Program-made: the position numbers and the translations under genes
In this document: in pieces, positions 9,331 to 22,270 of the stretch
Layout: every line of letters begins with the position of its first letter
Numbering within the stretch: position 1 is the first letter of the stretch
Source of the DNA: Hirundichthys speculiger
Lineage: Eukaryota; Chordata; Actinopteri; Beloniformes; Exocoetidae
Length of the DNA: 64,000 nucleotides
Assembly (NCBI GenBank): GCA_018398805.1
Contig: JAGFBZ010000860.1
Coordinates: 477,501-541,500 of the forward strand
Direction: 5' to 3'
The notes under the pieces: generated by a model
What the model saw: the letters and a program-made list of their open reading frames with translations, nothing else
What the model was told of the DNA's origin: nothing
Databases searched by the model: none

Positions 9331-11884
9331 ACTGTCTTCATTATATATATTTATATTATCTTCTTCTTCTACATCTTCTTCTTCGTCGTTTTCTTAACAG
9401 ACTGGACATAGCTTTGGCGTAAGCCCGCCCCCCACAGTCTGAAGACGTAACTGCACTCAAGGGGTGTCCCATTTCTAAGTCACAAGATAGCCCTTACACT
9501 TACTTTGGAGGGTTAAGATTGAGGGCCAGAGACTGAGGGTTCAGGGCGAGGGTTGAGACTGAAGGTTAAGGGAGGAACTGGAATTGGCCCAATCTGTGCT
9601 TTTGACTCTTTTTTGCTCTACAATCAGAGAAGTGTCCGTCTGGTCCTAATTTCATTTTGCAGCGTATCATCTAGCTCAAACACAAGCCAGACTCTCGACT
9701 TTCACCATAATTCATTTTTACTCACACCAAGCAGGTTTTCACTTGCACATTTCAACTGAGATTTAGGGTTGAGATTGAGGGTCATGCCCATATTTTAGTT
9801 TCTTTTCAGCGTGGAAATGGACTGCAGTAAACAAGCTGTGTCTTCTGAAACGACCTGGAGCCCACCTGTATTTTCGGGTGTAGTGTATTTTATTGGTGCG
9901 GCTGTATTTTTCTGTGTGCATTTTCATCGCATCTGTTTACGTGTGCATGCGTGCATGGACACACATCTCTATACTGTCTGAATCTTAATCAAAGCCTTCC
10001 TTTGAGACTTGACAGTTCCTTTGAAGGAGGCTGAAGCTGCCAGATGGCATTAGACACCCCCAACCACAGCATCCATTTCATGCCGTAGAAGACACCGGCC
10101 CTTTAGACCGAGTTAGCCCCGCTGCAGCTTGAGCTGCCTGCTGTCAATGCAAGTTCATTATTTCTGCGGTAACGTTGTAGTGCAGCAGGTGGCCATTGGT
10201 CAGAGTGGAGAGAATTGACTTTTATATGATCTTTTTAATATTTCCACTATTTTTACTTTCACAGTCCATAAAAGGGGGCCAAGTCATGAATGAGAAAGGT
10301 TTCTTCCTCTTATCAGGAGCCAGCAGTTGCAGCGACACATGCATGTTTCAGGCACGGCTTACAGAGGCTTGTAACCAACACAAATGATAAAGGCTTTTTT
10401 TTTTTTTTGCTCTTATTTTTTTTACAGATAGAGATTAGCAGGTTACTTAATTACAGTAGAAATGTAACAGAAGCAGCCGGGGAAGAGGGGATAAGGGGAA
10501 TAATACATCATGATGCAAAATGCTGTAACAATGGTGCCACTTTTAACATTCACTCTCTCTGCTTTGGGGGCAGATTGTCTCATTTCATTTGATTATAGGA
10601 GAGATCCTAGCCGCATGTACTTATTCATAAATGGGCCCCGCTTTGAATGACTTCAGGGCATCTCACACTTACCGACATCTCGTGCTGTTATATCCCCCGA
10701 TGACCCTTCCTTCTTACTGTATTTCCACAAAAAATATCTCCCTGACAGGTTTTAAATGGATCCAACATGGATTGTCACTCTAACGTGGATATAAATCACA
10801 TGTAACTTGCCATACGTCAGATGGGTATTGCACCCTGTAGTATTGAGATAAATGCACAATGCTGTAATGTCTTTGATGGCCGGTGCTTTGACCCACATGG
10901 TAAACTGTATAGATTCTTTACATTAGGGACGTGAAGGAGGAAACTGAATGAATGTCTCTTCATACCTTCTCATATTTATTACCCCATTAAGTCGCCGTCC
11001 CCCGCAAACATCTCGGCCCTGCTGCCTTCCATACGCTAATAAATATGAATGGCAACTGTGCTATCAAGGCTCTCTAGCTTCTGCTAAAAAATACCATCCA
11101 TTATGCTGTAAAATGAGCGGAAAGCTGCTCAATGGGCTGTGATGTGTAAACCGAGCTTTGCTTTCTCTCACCCTACCCCAATCAAGGGTTTCATAGCTCG
11201 AGTTCGGGGGTGGTAGAAAGTGATGTGCAGAAGAGTGTCCTGAAAAATCCTCTCTGAATAAACACACACACATCTCCTGCCAAGAACATACCGTGGACGT
11301 CCGTTCCAGTCGCTTTGATCTTGTGAGGCGATGTACACCGTCCACACACGAGTTTCCAAGGAGTGGAAGAAGATCAGAGAAGAGATCTAAAACCTTAACA
11401 AGATGGGCTGCTGTAAAAGGGCTGCAGCTCAGACGTGAGGGCTGGCGTGCTTTTAGTTAAGCATATAAACCTGTGACTTTAAGGTTGCACACACACGAGG
11501 CAAACTGTGCGTTACCCAAGCACGACTGACAACTAAAGTCTGGTTCGTGTGAGTGCTCTGCTCTGCGTTCAAGCCACGCTCGACTTGTGGTCTCTAGTTG
11601 GAAAGGGTTTGACTGGGCATGTGGCAGTTGCACATGTACGTGCATGCGACTTACGTACGACGTACAGATGCATCAGTTTCTCGTAACGATCATTCATTAA
11701 CATAGTGGTGTGAAGGTCGAGTCCCACAGGATGCGATAACGGCTTCACTGGCACCACGCCATTCAAGTCCATCAGCGTAGATGGACCAGAAGGACCCTGC
11801 GGCGGCCCAGAAGGAAACACCCAGTCCACTCACGTTGTTTCTGTTTCAGTGCTTAACTGCTGGCGGACCGCATCAGTTTACACA
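9331..11884. other. Mostly single-copy DNA, no gene recognised
   Basis: A (CTT)n-rich stretch lies at 9358-9395. From about 9990 to 11160 the sequence has balanced composition, no repeat family, and scattered GATTA/ATTA-type strings. It could hold a conserved non-coding element, but no within-window evidence supports function. Reading frames here are short and show no protein-like features. Confidence 0.35.
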
Positions 11885-12076
11885 TGGGCCCTGATCGTAC
11901 ACTTCCCCTTACCTGTTACCACTGTTGCTACCCTCAAATTGCGTGTGTAGGAACCTCCGCTAACTGCTAATGCAATCTTCCGCCCACTATAGCCGCTACA
12001 CATTTTTCCGACTTTCTTACTCACTTCGTAGGTCTTTTGCCCTTTCCGCAAACTCGGTATCTTACCATCACAGGGG
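11885..12076 (-). repeat. Fragment of a GGGCCCnATCGTACACTTCC-ended element
   Basis: It starts GGGCCCTGATCGTACACTTC and runs through GGAACCTCCGCTAACTGCTAATGC and CTTTTGCCCTTTCCGCAAACTC. The same sequence occurs in reverse orientation at 31010-31235. It is probably one end of a DNA transposon. The other end is not visible, and a run of G follows at 12072-12081. Confidence 0.72.
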
Positions 12077-12081
12077 GGGGG

Positions 12082-12636
12082 GATCAGGAGATGGGTCATC
12101 CATGCCTGGGTACAGCAGGGTACTGCCTGTCTGGTGTGAGTGTGCCCTCAATGTGACGACGCTTTTCCTTTTCCTTTTAGTTCTAAACATTACTAGAAAG
12201 ACAGAGAATGGTTCAGTAAGGAATATTTGTTGCAGACATTTTGAGAATCCTCCCACTGATATCCTCAGTGAGCATAAACGTGTCTGGCAAGGATTACTAG
12301 ATCATGAATTATGTTGGAAATTTGTCAAAATAACTTGGTTGTTAGGTGTGGATTTAAGGAAAAAGAAAATAATGGGTTTCTACTGTGTAATTAATGGTGT
12401 TATCGTAGAATTTATTCCCTATTATGGGAGTCATGAATATCCGTTAATGTAATAAGCATTTCTCTTATGTTTATTTGCCACGCTGGTTATTTTAGTGCCA
12501 CTTCTGTGCGGAGAATGAGCGATCTTTGATCAAACTCTGGAATTTCCAGGCTCATACGTGAACGTGGCTTCATGAGTGAGCACGTGATTGCACCGTAAAC
12601 CAGTAAAGAAGCGAGCAGATTATTGTTAGGTGGTCC
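12082..12636. other. No recognised feature
   Basis: No repeat family or gene was identified. The 160-codon frame across 11970-12452 starts inside the preceding repeat fragment and has no recognisable domain. Confidence 0.4.
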
Positions 12637-12644
12637 ATTTCTAA

Positions 12645-13033
12645 TAGGGGTGAGTATTGGCAAGGACCTTGCAATGGGATATGTATCATGATACTTGGGT
12701 CACGATACGATGTCATCGCGATATTATGATATATTGCAATATTCTACCCAGTTAATATCAAAATTAAAGTAGAGATGAAAAATCCAGTTGCTGTATATGT
12801 TCATCAGATGATATTGATCATTCAGAGGAAAAATTGAGTCAAAACTATTTGCTTCAAAACAACATATTTATTGTTTATTATTAGTATTTTTTCACATTTG
12901 ATAAATAAATAAAATAAAATAAATAGAATAAAATTTTCCTAAAAAATCGATATTAGGAGCTGAAAAATCAATATTATATTTGGCGGCCGAAAATCGCAAT
13001 ATATTGCCAAATCGATTTTTTTTCACACCCCTA
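12645..13033 (+). mobile_element. hAT MITE, TIR TAGGGGTG (family A), copy 1
   Basis: The ends are TAGGGGTGAGTATTGGCAAG and ATTTTTTTTCACACCCCTA. The perfect 8-bp TSD is ATTTCTAA (12637-12644 and 13034-13041). The interior contains ATATTGATCATTCAGAGG, GCTTCAAAACAAC and imperfect CGATA palindromes. No transposase is present. Seven copies occur in this window, in both orientations, so it is a recently abundant non-autonomous family. Confidence 0.95.
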
Positions 13034-13041
13034 ATTTCTAA

Positions 13042-14250
13042 CGTAATGGCTCGGGAACATTGAGCCTGCACCGTCTGTTTCATGGCATGAACTTGTGTCT
13101 TTCAGCCTCTGAAGAACTTTTCTTCTCCTATTTTTGTCAGACGTTTTTTTCCCTTGGCTCATGAAAGTGGTCTCGATAGCTCTCACTCGTTGCTGGAGCT
13201 ATTTTTTCCCCTCCGGGATGTGTCTTAAGAGCAAAGATACTTGGCAAACCTTTGTTTACCAGGATCCAGCTGCAACCTTGAGGGCAAATTCTCAGAAGGC
13301 TGCTCTGAAGCCGGGCCTTTACCTCTCTGGCTGGATAAATAGTCCTCCGCGTGAAAAAGATTAACCATTAGTGGCGTAATTATTTCCTCTAATACTCTTT
13401 CATGCTAGCGGGTTTGCTGCGTGCGGATGAATCGACCTCGCAGTAAAGTTAAACGGTGCCACGGCTGTGCCCTTGTGTCCGTGCCCTTAGCCTCTGCAGA
13501 TTGCTGACCCGCTGTTTTCCTGTGGGTGACTGTGTCACAAAGCCCTCTGTTCCCATTCCCTCCTCTCCTGTCTGCCCTCGTTCATTCGCTCCGCCGTTGA
13601 TGGAGGGAATTGCATGACCCCTGACCCATGCCGTCGCTGCTCGTATGCAGCTTTCAGCAATCTTGACTGCTCCTGCTGCTCCACAGCACATACATACATG
13701 AACGTGCCTCCACCCCGGCTCTGCAGGATGATGCATCAGTGCACACACTCAAACCGACAATTTGATTTCCTAACCAAGATAGTCCCTTAGTCACATTTTA
13801 AAGTCATCTTCATGCAATATGTGCAGCGTGGGAGAAGCCATCGTAGTGCTTAAAAATCCATACTAACAGTTTCCATATAGCCTTTATCTATTTTAGCCTT
13901 TCTGTGATTGTCTGCTCTACATCTGAAATGCTTCCCTGCTTTTACTTTTTAGTTTTTTTTAGCATAATTAGTCAGGAAGGCCCTTCAGCATTTGCCCTTT
14001 TAAGTTAATATTATGCGACCAACACCAGCCAGCTTAGTGCTGTCACCACGAACCGTTATTCATGCGTTCATCTTCCTGTTACTGCCAGAGACGCTCCGAC
14101 ACCGAGGCCAGTGCCTTCGGCTTCTGCAGAGCACTGATCTGATGCCGGGGTTATTTTTGATTTTAGCTTTTTAACAAACAATTAAAGAGCGCCAGTTAAA
14201 ATGAAGAAACCCAGAAATGAAACTTGAAGCCACAAATATGTAAAATAAAA
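13042..14250. other. No recognised feature
   Basis: The sequence appears single-copy within the window. I see no credible exon, RNA gene or transposon end. Confidence 0.4.
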
Positions 14251-14258
14251 AAATAAAC

Positions 14259-15447
14259 TAGGGCCGGGCAAGTTAACGCTGTATTATCGTGTTAACTCAT
14301 TCATTTATTAACGCCGACATTTATTTTATTGCGCATTAATGCATGTTGCTCACGTGCTTTTGTTTTGAAAAGTCTGTTACTGGCTGCTGCGCGGCCGGAA
14401 TATAATTGGCAGGTAAACTTGCGGGAAAGTTTAAACAGACATGGAGAAAGGTAAAAATCAGTGAACTTTACAGTTCGGGTAGCAACTCAGGTAGCAATAT
14501 TAACAATTCTGTCTAAAAAAAAAAAACTTTCAAACCCCTTTGTTCAAGACGATCGCGTCATTCCTCCTTTGTGCTCCATGTGTTCACTGTCCTGCTGTTC
14601 TCTAGCTGGTTACGTCAGTGCAGCTCCATCTAGTGGCACAGATGTGTAATGACAACAGAAAGTCTATTCCTTGATTATAAAACAAGGCATTTCTGGGTCA
14701 TGTAAAGCAGACAATAAAATATTTAAAACAAATTCAGTCCCGTGGCCTGTTTGCTAAAATTAAAATATAAAAAAACAGGCTTCTTTTTGTTAGATTAAAA
14801 CACTGTAAAAAATAAAGAGTCACCTTTTAATTTTTTTAATTTTTGATTGACAATTGAAAATGGAAAAAAAACAAATGATACACAAATAATGGCATATTGA
14901 TAAAGTTACTGAACTTTAACATGGACATTTTCATTTTAAAGTTCTCCCAGACGGAGGATTCAACAGAAACAAGGTTATTTGTAACAACTGCCAAGTTGAA
15001 CTCCCCGTTAAAAGTTTCTGCTGTTAACTCAGAAATTACCTGTTTTAATGTTCTGATTGTGGCCTCTAGATTGTCAGGATTTTGTTGGCAGACTTTTTTT
15101 TTATTATTCATAAAATAAAAATTTAATGACATTAATGCCCTGGCAGTGGCAATAAGCTTTATTTTATTTGATATTTTTTATTTACAAACTTTTTTATTTA
15201 ATGTTTTCTTAAACATTTTTTGAGATGAGATTTACACTAAATATGTGTTACTGACAAGTGCTGATGTTAAAGTGTTTGAACAACAAATGTTACGGTACTT
15301 TAGTTCATATGGCAGCAGAACTTTTAAATAAAAGTGACCTTTACACTACTTTTAAATTCATTATTTGATTTTCCGTATACATCGCGATTAATCGGGGAAA
15401 TTATGCGATTAATCGTGATTAAAAATTTTTATGGTTGCCCAGCCCTA
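14259..15447 (+). mobile_element. hAT element family B, copy 2
   Basis: The ends are TAGGGCCGGGCAAGTTAACG and GGTTGCCCAGCCCTA. The TSD is AAATAAAC (14251-14258) and AAATAAAT (15448-15455). It shares the full family-B interior, including the CTCF-like string at 14626-14638 and the frame at 14897-15118 (+). The antisense frame reaches 98 codons here (14836-15132). No known transposase motif is present. Confidence 0.93.
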
Positions 15448-15455
15448 AAATAAAT

Positions 15456-16187
15456 GCATTTCTAATTTGACAGTTGAACACACGGGAGGTCCAAACAGTC
15501 CGTCGTGAAGCTGGTGGTGTTCACTTCTTCTAGCTGATGGTTTCTGACCGGGGAAAGCTGTACCGCAGCTCTAGATGTGCAGTTACGCAGCGAAATCCAA
15601 CATTTTCAGCACTGAAGCTGGTCATCAGCAGCTTTGTCCATCACTGCTCTGAGTTTCCAGAGTTTGCTGCTGCAGTACATCCACCTTTCTCTTCAACTTG
15701 ATAAACTCGTGCTGTTTTTCATGTGACGGCTCCTCGGATGCTTAACGAGGCTGCTTGTGTTATTTTTATCATCGTTCATGCCACCTCTGGAAACCGCAGC
15801 CTCGCATAATGAGCGCAACACAGTTTTCCTCGTGGGTTTTATCGGCCTAAAATAACGCCGTATTGCCAACATGATGCTACCGCTACAGTCCAACAAGTCA
15901 TATCCCACCTCTTCTTCTCGTGACTCGGTTCAGGAAGTTGCACGGCTGTACTCCACAGCTTCCTGTTCTGGCTTTTAGCACAACAGACACTACGTGGTAT
16001 CAGATGCTGCATAGAAGTTAATCCTCACCGATACCAAGAGCCCTGTTTTCAGCAGACAGGGCGAGTATTTCCATCGCTGGTGTCTGTCAGTTCCTACCTT
16101 TCTGCAGGGGTGTGACGTTTTTTTTACAGCTGGTGTTACTGCTGGTGTCAGTACCGTTGGGATGAGTGTCTGATCTGATGCAAATAT
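15456..16187. other. No recognised feature
   Basis: Minus-strand frames in 15520-15990 hint at a decayed coding sequence, but I found no domain. There is no second copy in the window. Confidence 0.35.
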
Positions 16188-16195
16188 GTTTGGCA

Positions 16196-18020
16196 TAGGG
16201 CTGGGCAGGTTAACGCGTTATTATTGCGTTAAGGCGTTAATTTATAACGCCGATATTTATTTTATCGCGCGTTAACGCATGTTGTTCACATGCTTTTGTG
16301 AACTTTTAATTACCTTTGTCCAAGACGATCATTCCTCCATTTTACATCAGATCTGTTCTATACAGTGATCCCTTGCCAATTCACGCTTTAAGTTCCGCAG
16401 TTTTAGTTATTCGCGGATTTTTTTCAGAAATATATAATATAAAAAAAAATCAAGAAAAAATTGCGGAAACATCACAGGATGTTGTGCGCGTTTTCTCGCA
16501 GCAAAGAAATGTTGTGAGCCTGCCTGGCCCCTTTAAGAAGGGGGCCTTATGGGTAATGTAGTGTGTGTGTCGTGGGGCGGCAGAATGAAACTTGGTTAGA
16601 TGAAAGAGCGGTTTCTTTACTACGGTTCAGAGACCAGAGGCTGTGAAGGTCACAGAAAGACAACAGCTGAGCCTTTGTCTTGTTTCGCTGCAATAGCTCG
16701 CTACTTTTTTGCAGTTTTTAAACATATTTTAAACACATTATTTAGGCTCGGGTGGCTCCGGCTCCAGTTTGCGTATTTGGATTGTCGCGGGGGGGCGGGC
16801 CGGTCCCCATTAACCATGCAAAATAAGGGATCACTGTATGTTCACTGCAACTCAGGTAGCAATATTAACAATTCTGTATTAAAAAAAAAAAAAACAACTT
16901 TCAAACCCCTTTGTTCAAGACGATCGCGTCATTCCTCCTTTCTGCTCCATCTGTTCATTGTTGTGCTGTTTTCTAGCTGGTTACTTCAGTGCGGCTCCAT
17001 CTAGTGGCACAGATGTGTAATGACAACAGAAAGTCCTTGATTATAAAACGACCCCCATTTTTACGAATATTACTTCTAGAATAAAATATCGTCCTGGTTG
17101 TCCTGCAATACTGGAAATCAGAACATTCTGAGCTCGTCATGACCTAAGGAGAAGATGCAGAGCTGGAGAGGCTTTGGTTCGATCAATTTATGAGCTGAGT
17201 TTTCATTCAGATTTTCATAATATTGCAAATATTATAGTATGTGATTCCAGCGCCGCCATGCGACCTGAACTGCCGCGCACAAAGCCATTTCAGAGTCACG
17301 TAAACCGGACAATTAAATGTTAAAAACAAATTCAGTCCCGTGGCCTGTTTTTTTTTTTTTTTTTTTTTTAAATAATTTAAATATCCCAAAAAAAAAAACA
17401 GGCATTTTTTTTTCGTTTTTTTGTGTTGGATTAATAAAATGAAAAACAAAATAAAATGTCGCTTTTTAATTTTTTAAATTTTTGATTGGTAATTGAAAAT
17501 TGAAAGAACAAATGATACACGGATTGATAAAGTTACTGAACTTTAACATGGACATTTTCATTTTAAAGTTCTCCCAGACAGAGGATTCAACAGAAACAAG
17601 GTTTTTTGTAACAACTGCCAAGTTAAACTCCCCGTTAAAAGTTTCTGCTGTTACTTCAGAAATTACCTGTTTTAATGTTCTGATTGTGGCTCAGGATTTT
17701 GTTGGTAGACTTTTTTTTTAATTTTTCATAAAAAAAACAGGATGCCCTGGCAGTGGCAATAAGCTTTATTTTATTTTACATTTTAAGATGAGATTTACAC
17801 TAAATATGTTTACTGACAAGTGCTGACGTTAAAAGTGTTAGAACAACAAATGTTATGACACTTTAGTTCATATGGCAGCAGAACATTTAAATAAAATTGC
17901 ACTTTACACTACTTTTGAACTCATTATTTGATTTTGCGTATACAATGTGATTAATCGTGATTAATCAGGGAAATCATGCGATTAATCGCTATTAAACATT
18001 TTAATTGTTGCCCAGCCCTA
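16196..18020 (+). mobile_element. hAT element family B, copy 3, interrupted by a Tigger-like element
   Basis: The ends are TAGGGCTGGGCAGGTTAACG and TTGTTGCCCAGCCCTA. The perfect TSD is GTTTGGCA (16188-16195 and 18021-18028). Without the 474-bp insertion it is about 1.35 kb. A block around CAAGACGATC...ATTCCTCC occurs twice, near 16320 and near 16917, on both sides of the insertion, so this copy is internally rearranged. It has the conserved frame at 17500-17721 and the CTCF-like string at 16997-17009. Confidence 0.94.
16363..16836 (+). mobile_element. Tigger/pogo-like MITE, copy in family B
   Basis: The ends are CAGTGATCCCTTGCCAATTC and AATAAGGGATCACTG, flanked by TA on both sides (16361-16362 and 16837-16838). 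The host rejoins as TGTTC-TA-TGTTCACTG. TIRs starting CAGTGATCCCT with a TA duplication match the Tigger/pogo branch of Tc1/mariner. Full or partial relatives are at 54324-54957 and 59903-60393. A short frame starting near 16600 (LYYGSETRGCEG, then RYFFAVFKH) is shared by all three. Confidence 0.9.
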
Positions 18021-18028
18021 GTTTGGCA

Positions 18029-21000
18029 TTGATAAGTATCAGAGTATCTCTTTTGAGTGAATGCTAAATGTTAGCAGGAAATTCCACTTTTTGAGAAGTT
18101 TAGGGCTCCTTTTAAACTTTATATTGTACTGAGAGGGAAGATGATGCAACTCTTGGGACAGTTTTTCAGAGGCCGTGGTTGTCGCTTTAAACATTTATCA
18201 AGAGCAGCTCTCAGAAATTAGATTTTTGGGTGTTATACTAAGATGACTGTTAACCACAGGCATTTAATTTTGTTGGCAGCTGCATGAGGCAGGACATGTA
18301 AGAATGGATACAACAAATACCAGGTTACTGGAATCATAAATTAAATGATTAAAATTGGTTTTCACTGGCTGATCTGACAACATCTAAAGTTATGAACACT
18401 GAATATGAGGTTCAGTCTTCCAACACAGATAATTGGGAACAGTGCTTATTAATTTAATCAATTCTCACTGCAGCAGACTTCAGTCATACAGCTTTTATAA
18501 GTAAGCTGAGTGACCTGAAGGTAATGTCTGCTGGCTGAAACAAATGTGACCCCAACTTAATCAGCTGTTACTGTTACTGGGTAATAGGAGCACTGCTGCT
18601 CTGGTCCTGGTCTACTTGATCAGTTCAGTTATAATATTAGAAGAACATAATTAGGTATTTGCTGTTCTCTGCTGTCAGACATGCAGCTCCCAGTCTGTTG
18701 GCAAGCCACTGCGATTTTTAACGGCTAAACCTTTTGTTTCACGGTTCGCCAATACAACTGACTTGGGATGTAACGGTTACCGGTATTGCGGTAAAGCACG
18801 GTAAAGTTTTACGTGATAACGATTACCGTTTATGTTTGACTTCATCTCATTATCGCGGTCGATTACCGGGATATGTAATATCAGCTTATTCAAGTCTGCG
18901 AGCGACTCACAACTGTGTCTCGCGTGAAAACGTAGCTTGTAACATCGACATCGTAATGTGAGCATGGCGGAAAGTGGTGATAGCACGCAGGACATTTACC
19001 AACCCACTAAAATGATGAAGTCCAATGTCTGAGCATATTTTTTTTTTAAGAATACAGAGGGTCAACTGGTGGAGGACATTTTATTGTAATTTGTTGAAGC
19101 AACTTGAAGGAGCTAAGGCTAATGCTTCAAGCTACTGAGATGTTTGACCAAGAGTAACCTGGTCGACGCGCTTCGCTAACTCACATTTTGTAAACGTTAC
19201 CGTTGCGTGTTGATCGAAAAAGGACCGTAACGATGTTCTTCTGATGCAGTTAAATATTAATTTCTTCCATTAACTGATCCGACAACCATAACGCCGGCAG
19301 TTAGCGCCGCAGTGGTCAAAAACCTTTTGCCCTTCCGGGTCAAACACCTAACCAATAACAGGCAGCTACATTTATACCTGACCCTCAGGTAACAACATAG
19401 CGACACCCACAGACACACAGAGTGAACTACAATTCATAACAACATATTTGGCTCCTCAACAACTGTTTCTTTATTTGCACATTTATAAGTGTTTAAGGTT
19501 CAGCTTAAAGTCCAAAGTTTATTTCATTTGAACTTGCACTATAATTTTTGTTCCTGGTAATTGTTTGCATATTTTGACCTACTATGGTTGTTAAAGTTCT
19601 TATTTATATTGACATACAGCATACACATGTAGAGCACAATTAAAAAAAAAATTGAAGTCTGTAATTTCCATCTCTTGGTAAAATCATTCAAAATCAAAAC
19701 CATATGTGCACGAGACACGTGTACTTCAATAAATAAGGTTCAAAGCAGGGTCGGTGTGCAGGAGAGCTGCCTGTCTCTGAATAAACACAAACCCAGAATA
19801 CAATAAAGATATCAAAGCGTGCCACATCATATTAGATCCTATAATCATCTTTAATGATAAAGCGGATCCTCTCACCATCATGGCCACTCTCGAGCCAAAC
19901 ACACCAGTCCCAGAGGCAGATGGCTGGATATTAACGCCGTTCACACATAAGCCAGGAAGAAGGGATGAAAACAATCTTTCATCCTTTACGTTGCAGCTGT
20001 GACTCCATTAAAAGATCTTCCCCATGATGCTCAATATTACATTAGGACTCTGGAATCATGGGAGTGCAACGGTAACTCTGAGTCTCTTCGCTCTTTTGCC
20101 AAAAATTGTTACGCAACGCAGTCCAAAGAGTGTTTGGATGCCTCCCATGACATTGTTTTAATGCAGTCTAAAATTAATACGCCACATGTTTACTTCTTAT
20201 GTTTAAAATTGTGTTAATGAGTAACATGGGAGAATGTATTTTTCTGCAAGAACAACTACAGAATTAAATAAACAAAAAAAAAATTTTTTTTTTTACGACT
20301 ATAAACATGTAAAATCTAGAATATTTGATTGCTGGGAAATTTTCCTCTTCCCTCTGACTCAAGAACTCCAACCAACTGATGGCTTAAACACAACTGCATC
20401 AAAAATGAAATTATATAAACCCTGGTACTATCAAGCAAAATATTTAGATCTTACTTTTTTCGTCATTGTTGTTTTTACTGGTTGGATCATTGCAGAAAAC
20501 AACAACTACTGAGTAATAACTGATCATTAGTAGTCATAGACGGTTCGTCTGTGCTGCTTCCCCCTCTTCTCAGCTATGTATCCTGTTGTTTCATCACACT
20601 AATGCCATCTCTTTTTTTCCCCTAAAACATTTAATAAATTCAACACTTATTATTTTTGCCACTTGTTAAATTTAATCTTAGGTTGGCCAGATAATGTTAA
20701 ATGCACTGCACTTGTATAGCTCTTTCTCGACACCATCCCGGTGCCCCCAAAGCGCTTTAGAAGACAGGGTTGTGTAGTTGTTACATAAGATTCTCAGCTG
20801 CTTGGAGCATTTGATGTTGTGCTTTAATGTTTGTCTTCCGCTGCACCAGACTCAACAGATACAGGAACATCACAGTGAACCGTAGGAATTTTTGTTTGCT
20901 GTGTTCTTGAACTGTGGGAGACAGAGAAGTCCAGGGTCCTGGCACGTACTTGGGTGTTTTACTTTACCGCCCGTTCAAAAACTCTGACGTGGAGCAACCG

Positions 21001-21120
21001 TGTACTTTTGTTTGGAAACTCATGAGTCCGTCCATCCCCTCAGAACTTCACGTCATGCTGCATTTGCAGTTTCCCCAGAAGTGGATGACACTGGTTTAAA
21101 ATAAAATGCACCCTGTTAAA
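18029..21120. other. Mostly unrecognised DNA with one partial hAT-like terminus
   Basis: At about 18770-18870 the string ACGGTTACCGGTATTGCGG and following CGGTAA/TTACCG units look like the left end of a hAT MITE, but I could not find its right end. Near 20705-20760 a short ACTTGTATAGCTC...AAAGCGCTTTAG piece resembles a common fish repeat. No exon or RNA gene was seen. Reading frames are short and AT-rich. Confidence 0.35.
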
Positions 21121-22270
21121 GATGGGGATGGATTGGACTGGACTTGTCTAGTCTAGTCTGGGCTAGACTGGACTAGTCTGGATTTCACTGGACTGGACTG
21201 GACTTGTCTAGTCTGGTCTAAGCTTGTCTAGCCTGGTCTGGACTTGACGGGACTGGTCTTCACTGGACTTGTCTGGTCTGGAATTGTCTGGTCTGGTCTG
21301 GTCTAGACTGGACTGGACTTGTCTGGTCTGGATTTGACTTGACTGGACTTGACTTGTCTGGTCTGGACTTGTCTGGACTGGGCAGGGCTGGGCTGGACTG
21401 GTCTGGACTCAGCTGGACTTGTCTGGTCTAAACTGGACTGGACCTGTCTGGTCTGGACTTGACTGGGCTGGACTGGACCTGTCTGGTCTGGATTTGACTT
21501 GACTGGACTTGTCTGGACTGGGCTGGGCTGGACTGGACTGGTCTGGGCTCGGTTGGACTTGTCTGGTCTGAACTGGACTGGACCTGTCTGGTCTGGACTT
21601 GACTGGGCTGGACTGGACCTGTCTGGTATGGACTTGACTTGACTTAACTTGACTGAATTGATCTGGCCTGGACTTGGCTGGACTGGACTTGTCTGGTCTG
21701 GACATGACTGGACTTGTCTGGTCTGGACATGACTGGACTGATTTGGTCTGGACAGGACTGGACTGATTTGGTCTGGACTGGACTTGTCTAGTCTGGTCTG
21801 GACATGACTGGACCTGTCTGGACTTGACTTGACTTGACTTAATTTGGCTGGACTGATCTGGTCTGGACTAGGCTGGACTGGAATGGACTTGTTTAGTCTG
21901 GTCTGGACATGACTGGACTTGTCTAGTCTGGTCTGGACATGACTGGACTTGTCTGGTCTGGTCTGGTCTGGACATGACTGGACTTGTCTAGTCTGGTCTG
22001 GACATGACTGGACTTGTCTAGTCTGGTCTGGACATGACTGGACTTGTCTGGTCTGGTCTGGTCTGGACATGACTGCACTTGTGTGGTCTGGACTGGACTG
22101 GACTGTACAGGACTGGACTGGACTTGTCTGGTCTGGACTGTATTGGACTGGACTTGTCTTGTCTGGACTGGTTTGGTCTGGACTTGACTTGACTTGACTG
22201 GTCTGGTCTGGACTGTATTGGACTGGACTTGTTTGGTCTGGACTGGTATGATTTGGTCTGGACTGTCCTG
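21121..22270. repeat. Pentanucleotide array (consensus GGACT/GGTCT/TGTCT) with 30/35-bp higher-order repeats
   Basis: The whole block can be cut into 5-mers ending in CT, chiefly GGACT, GGTCT, TGTCT and AGTCT. From about 21905 to 22080 the string GGACATGACTG recurs at 21905, 21935, 21970, 22000, 22030 and 22065. That is a higher-order unit of six or seven 5-mers. Because 5 and 3 are coprime, long frames open by chance (a 324-codon minus-strand frame of Q/S/P/D/T residues). They are not genes. Confidence 0.95.

Noticed and set aside
11970..12452. 160-codon plus-strand frame
   Set aside because: It starts in a repeat fragment with a G run. The C-terminal part is unremarkable and there is no second evidence.
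17165..17180. GGTTCGATC string resembling a tRNA T-arm
   Set aside because: No A-box, anticodon stem or acceptor stem could be formed around it.
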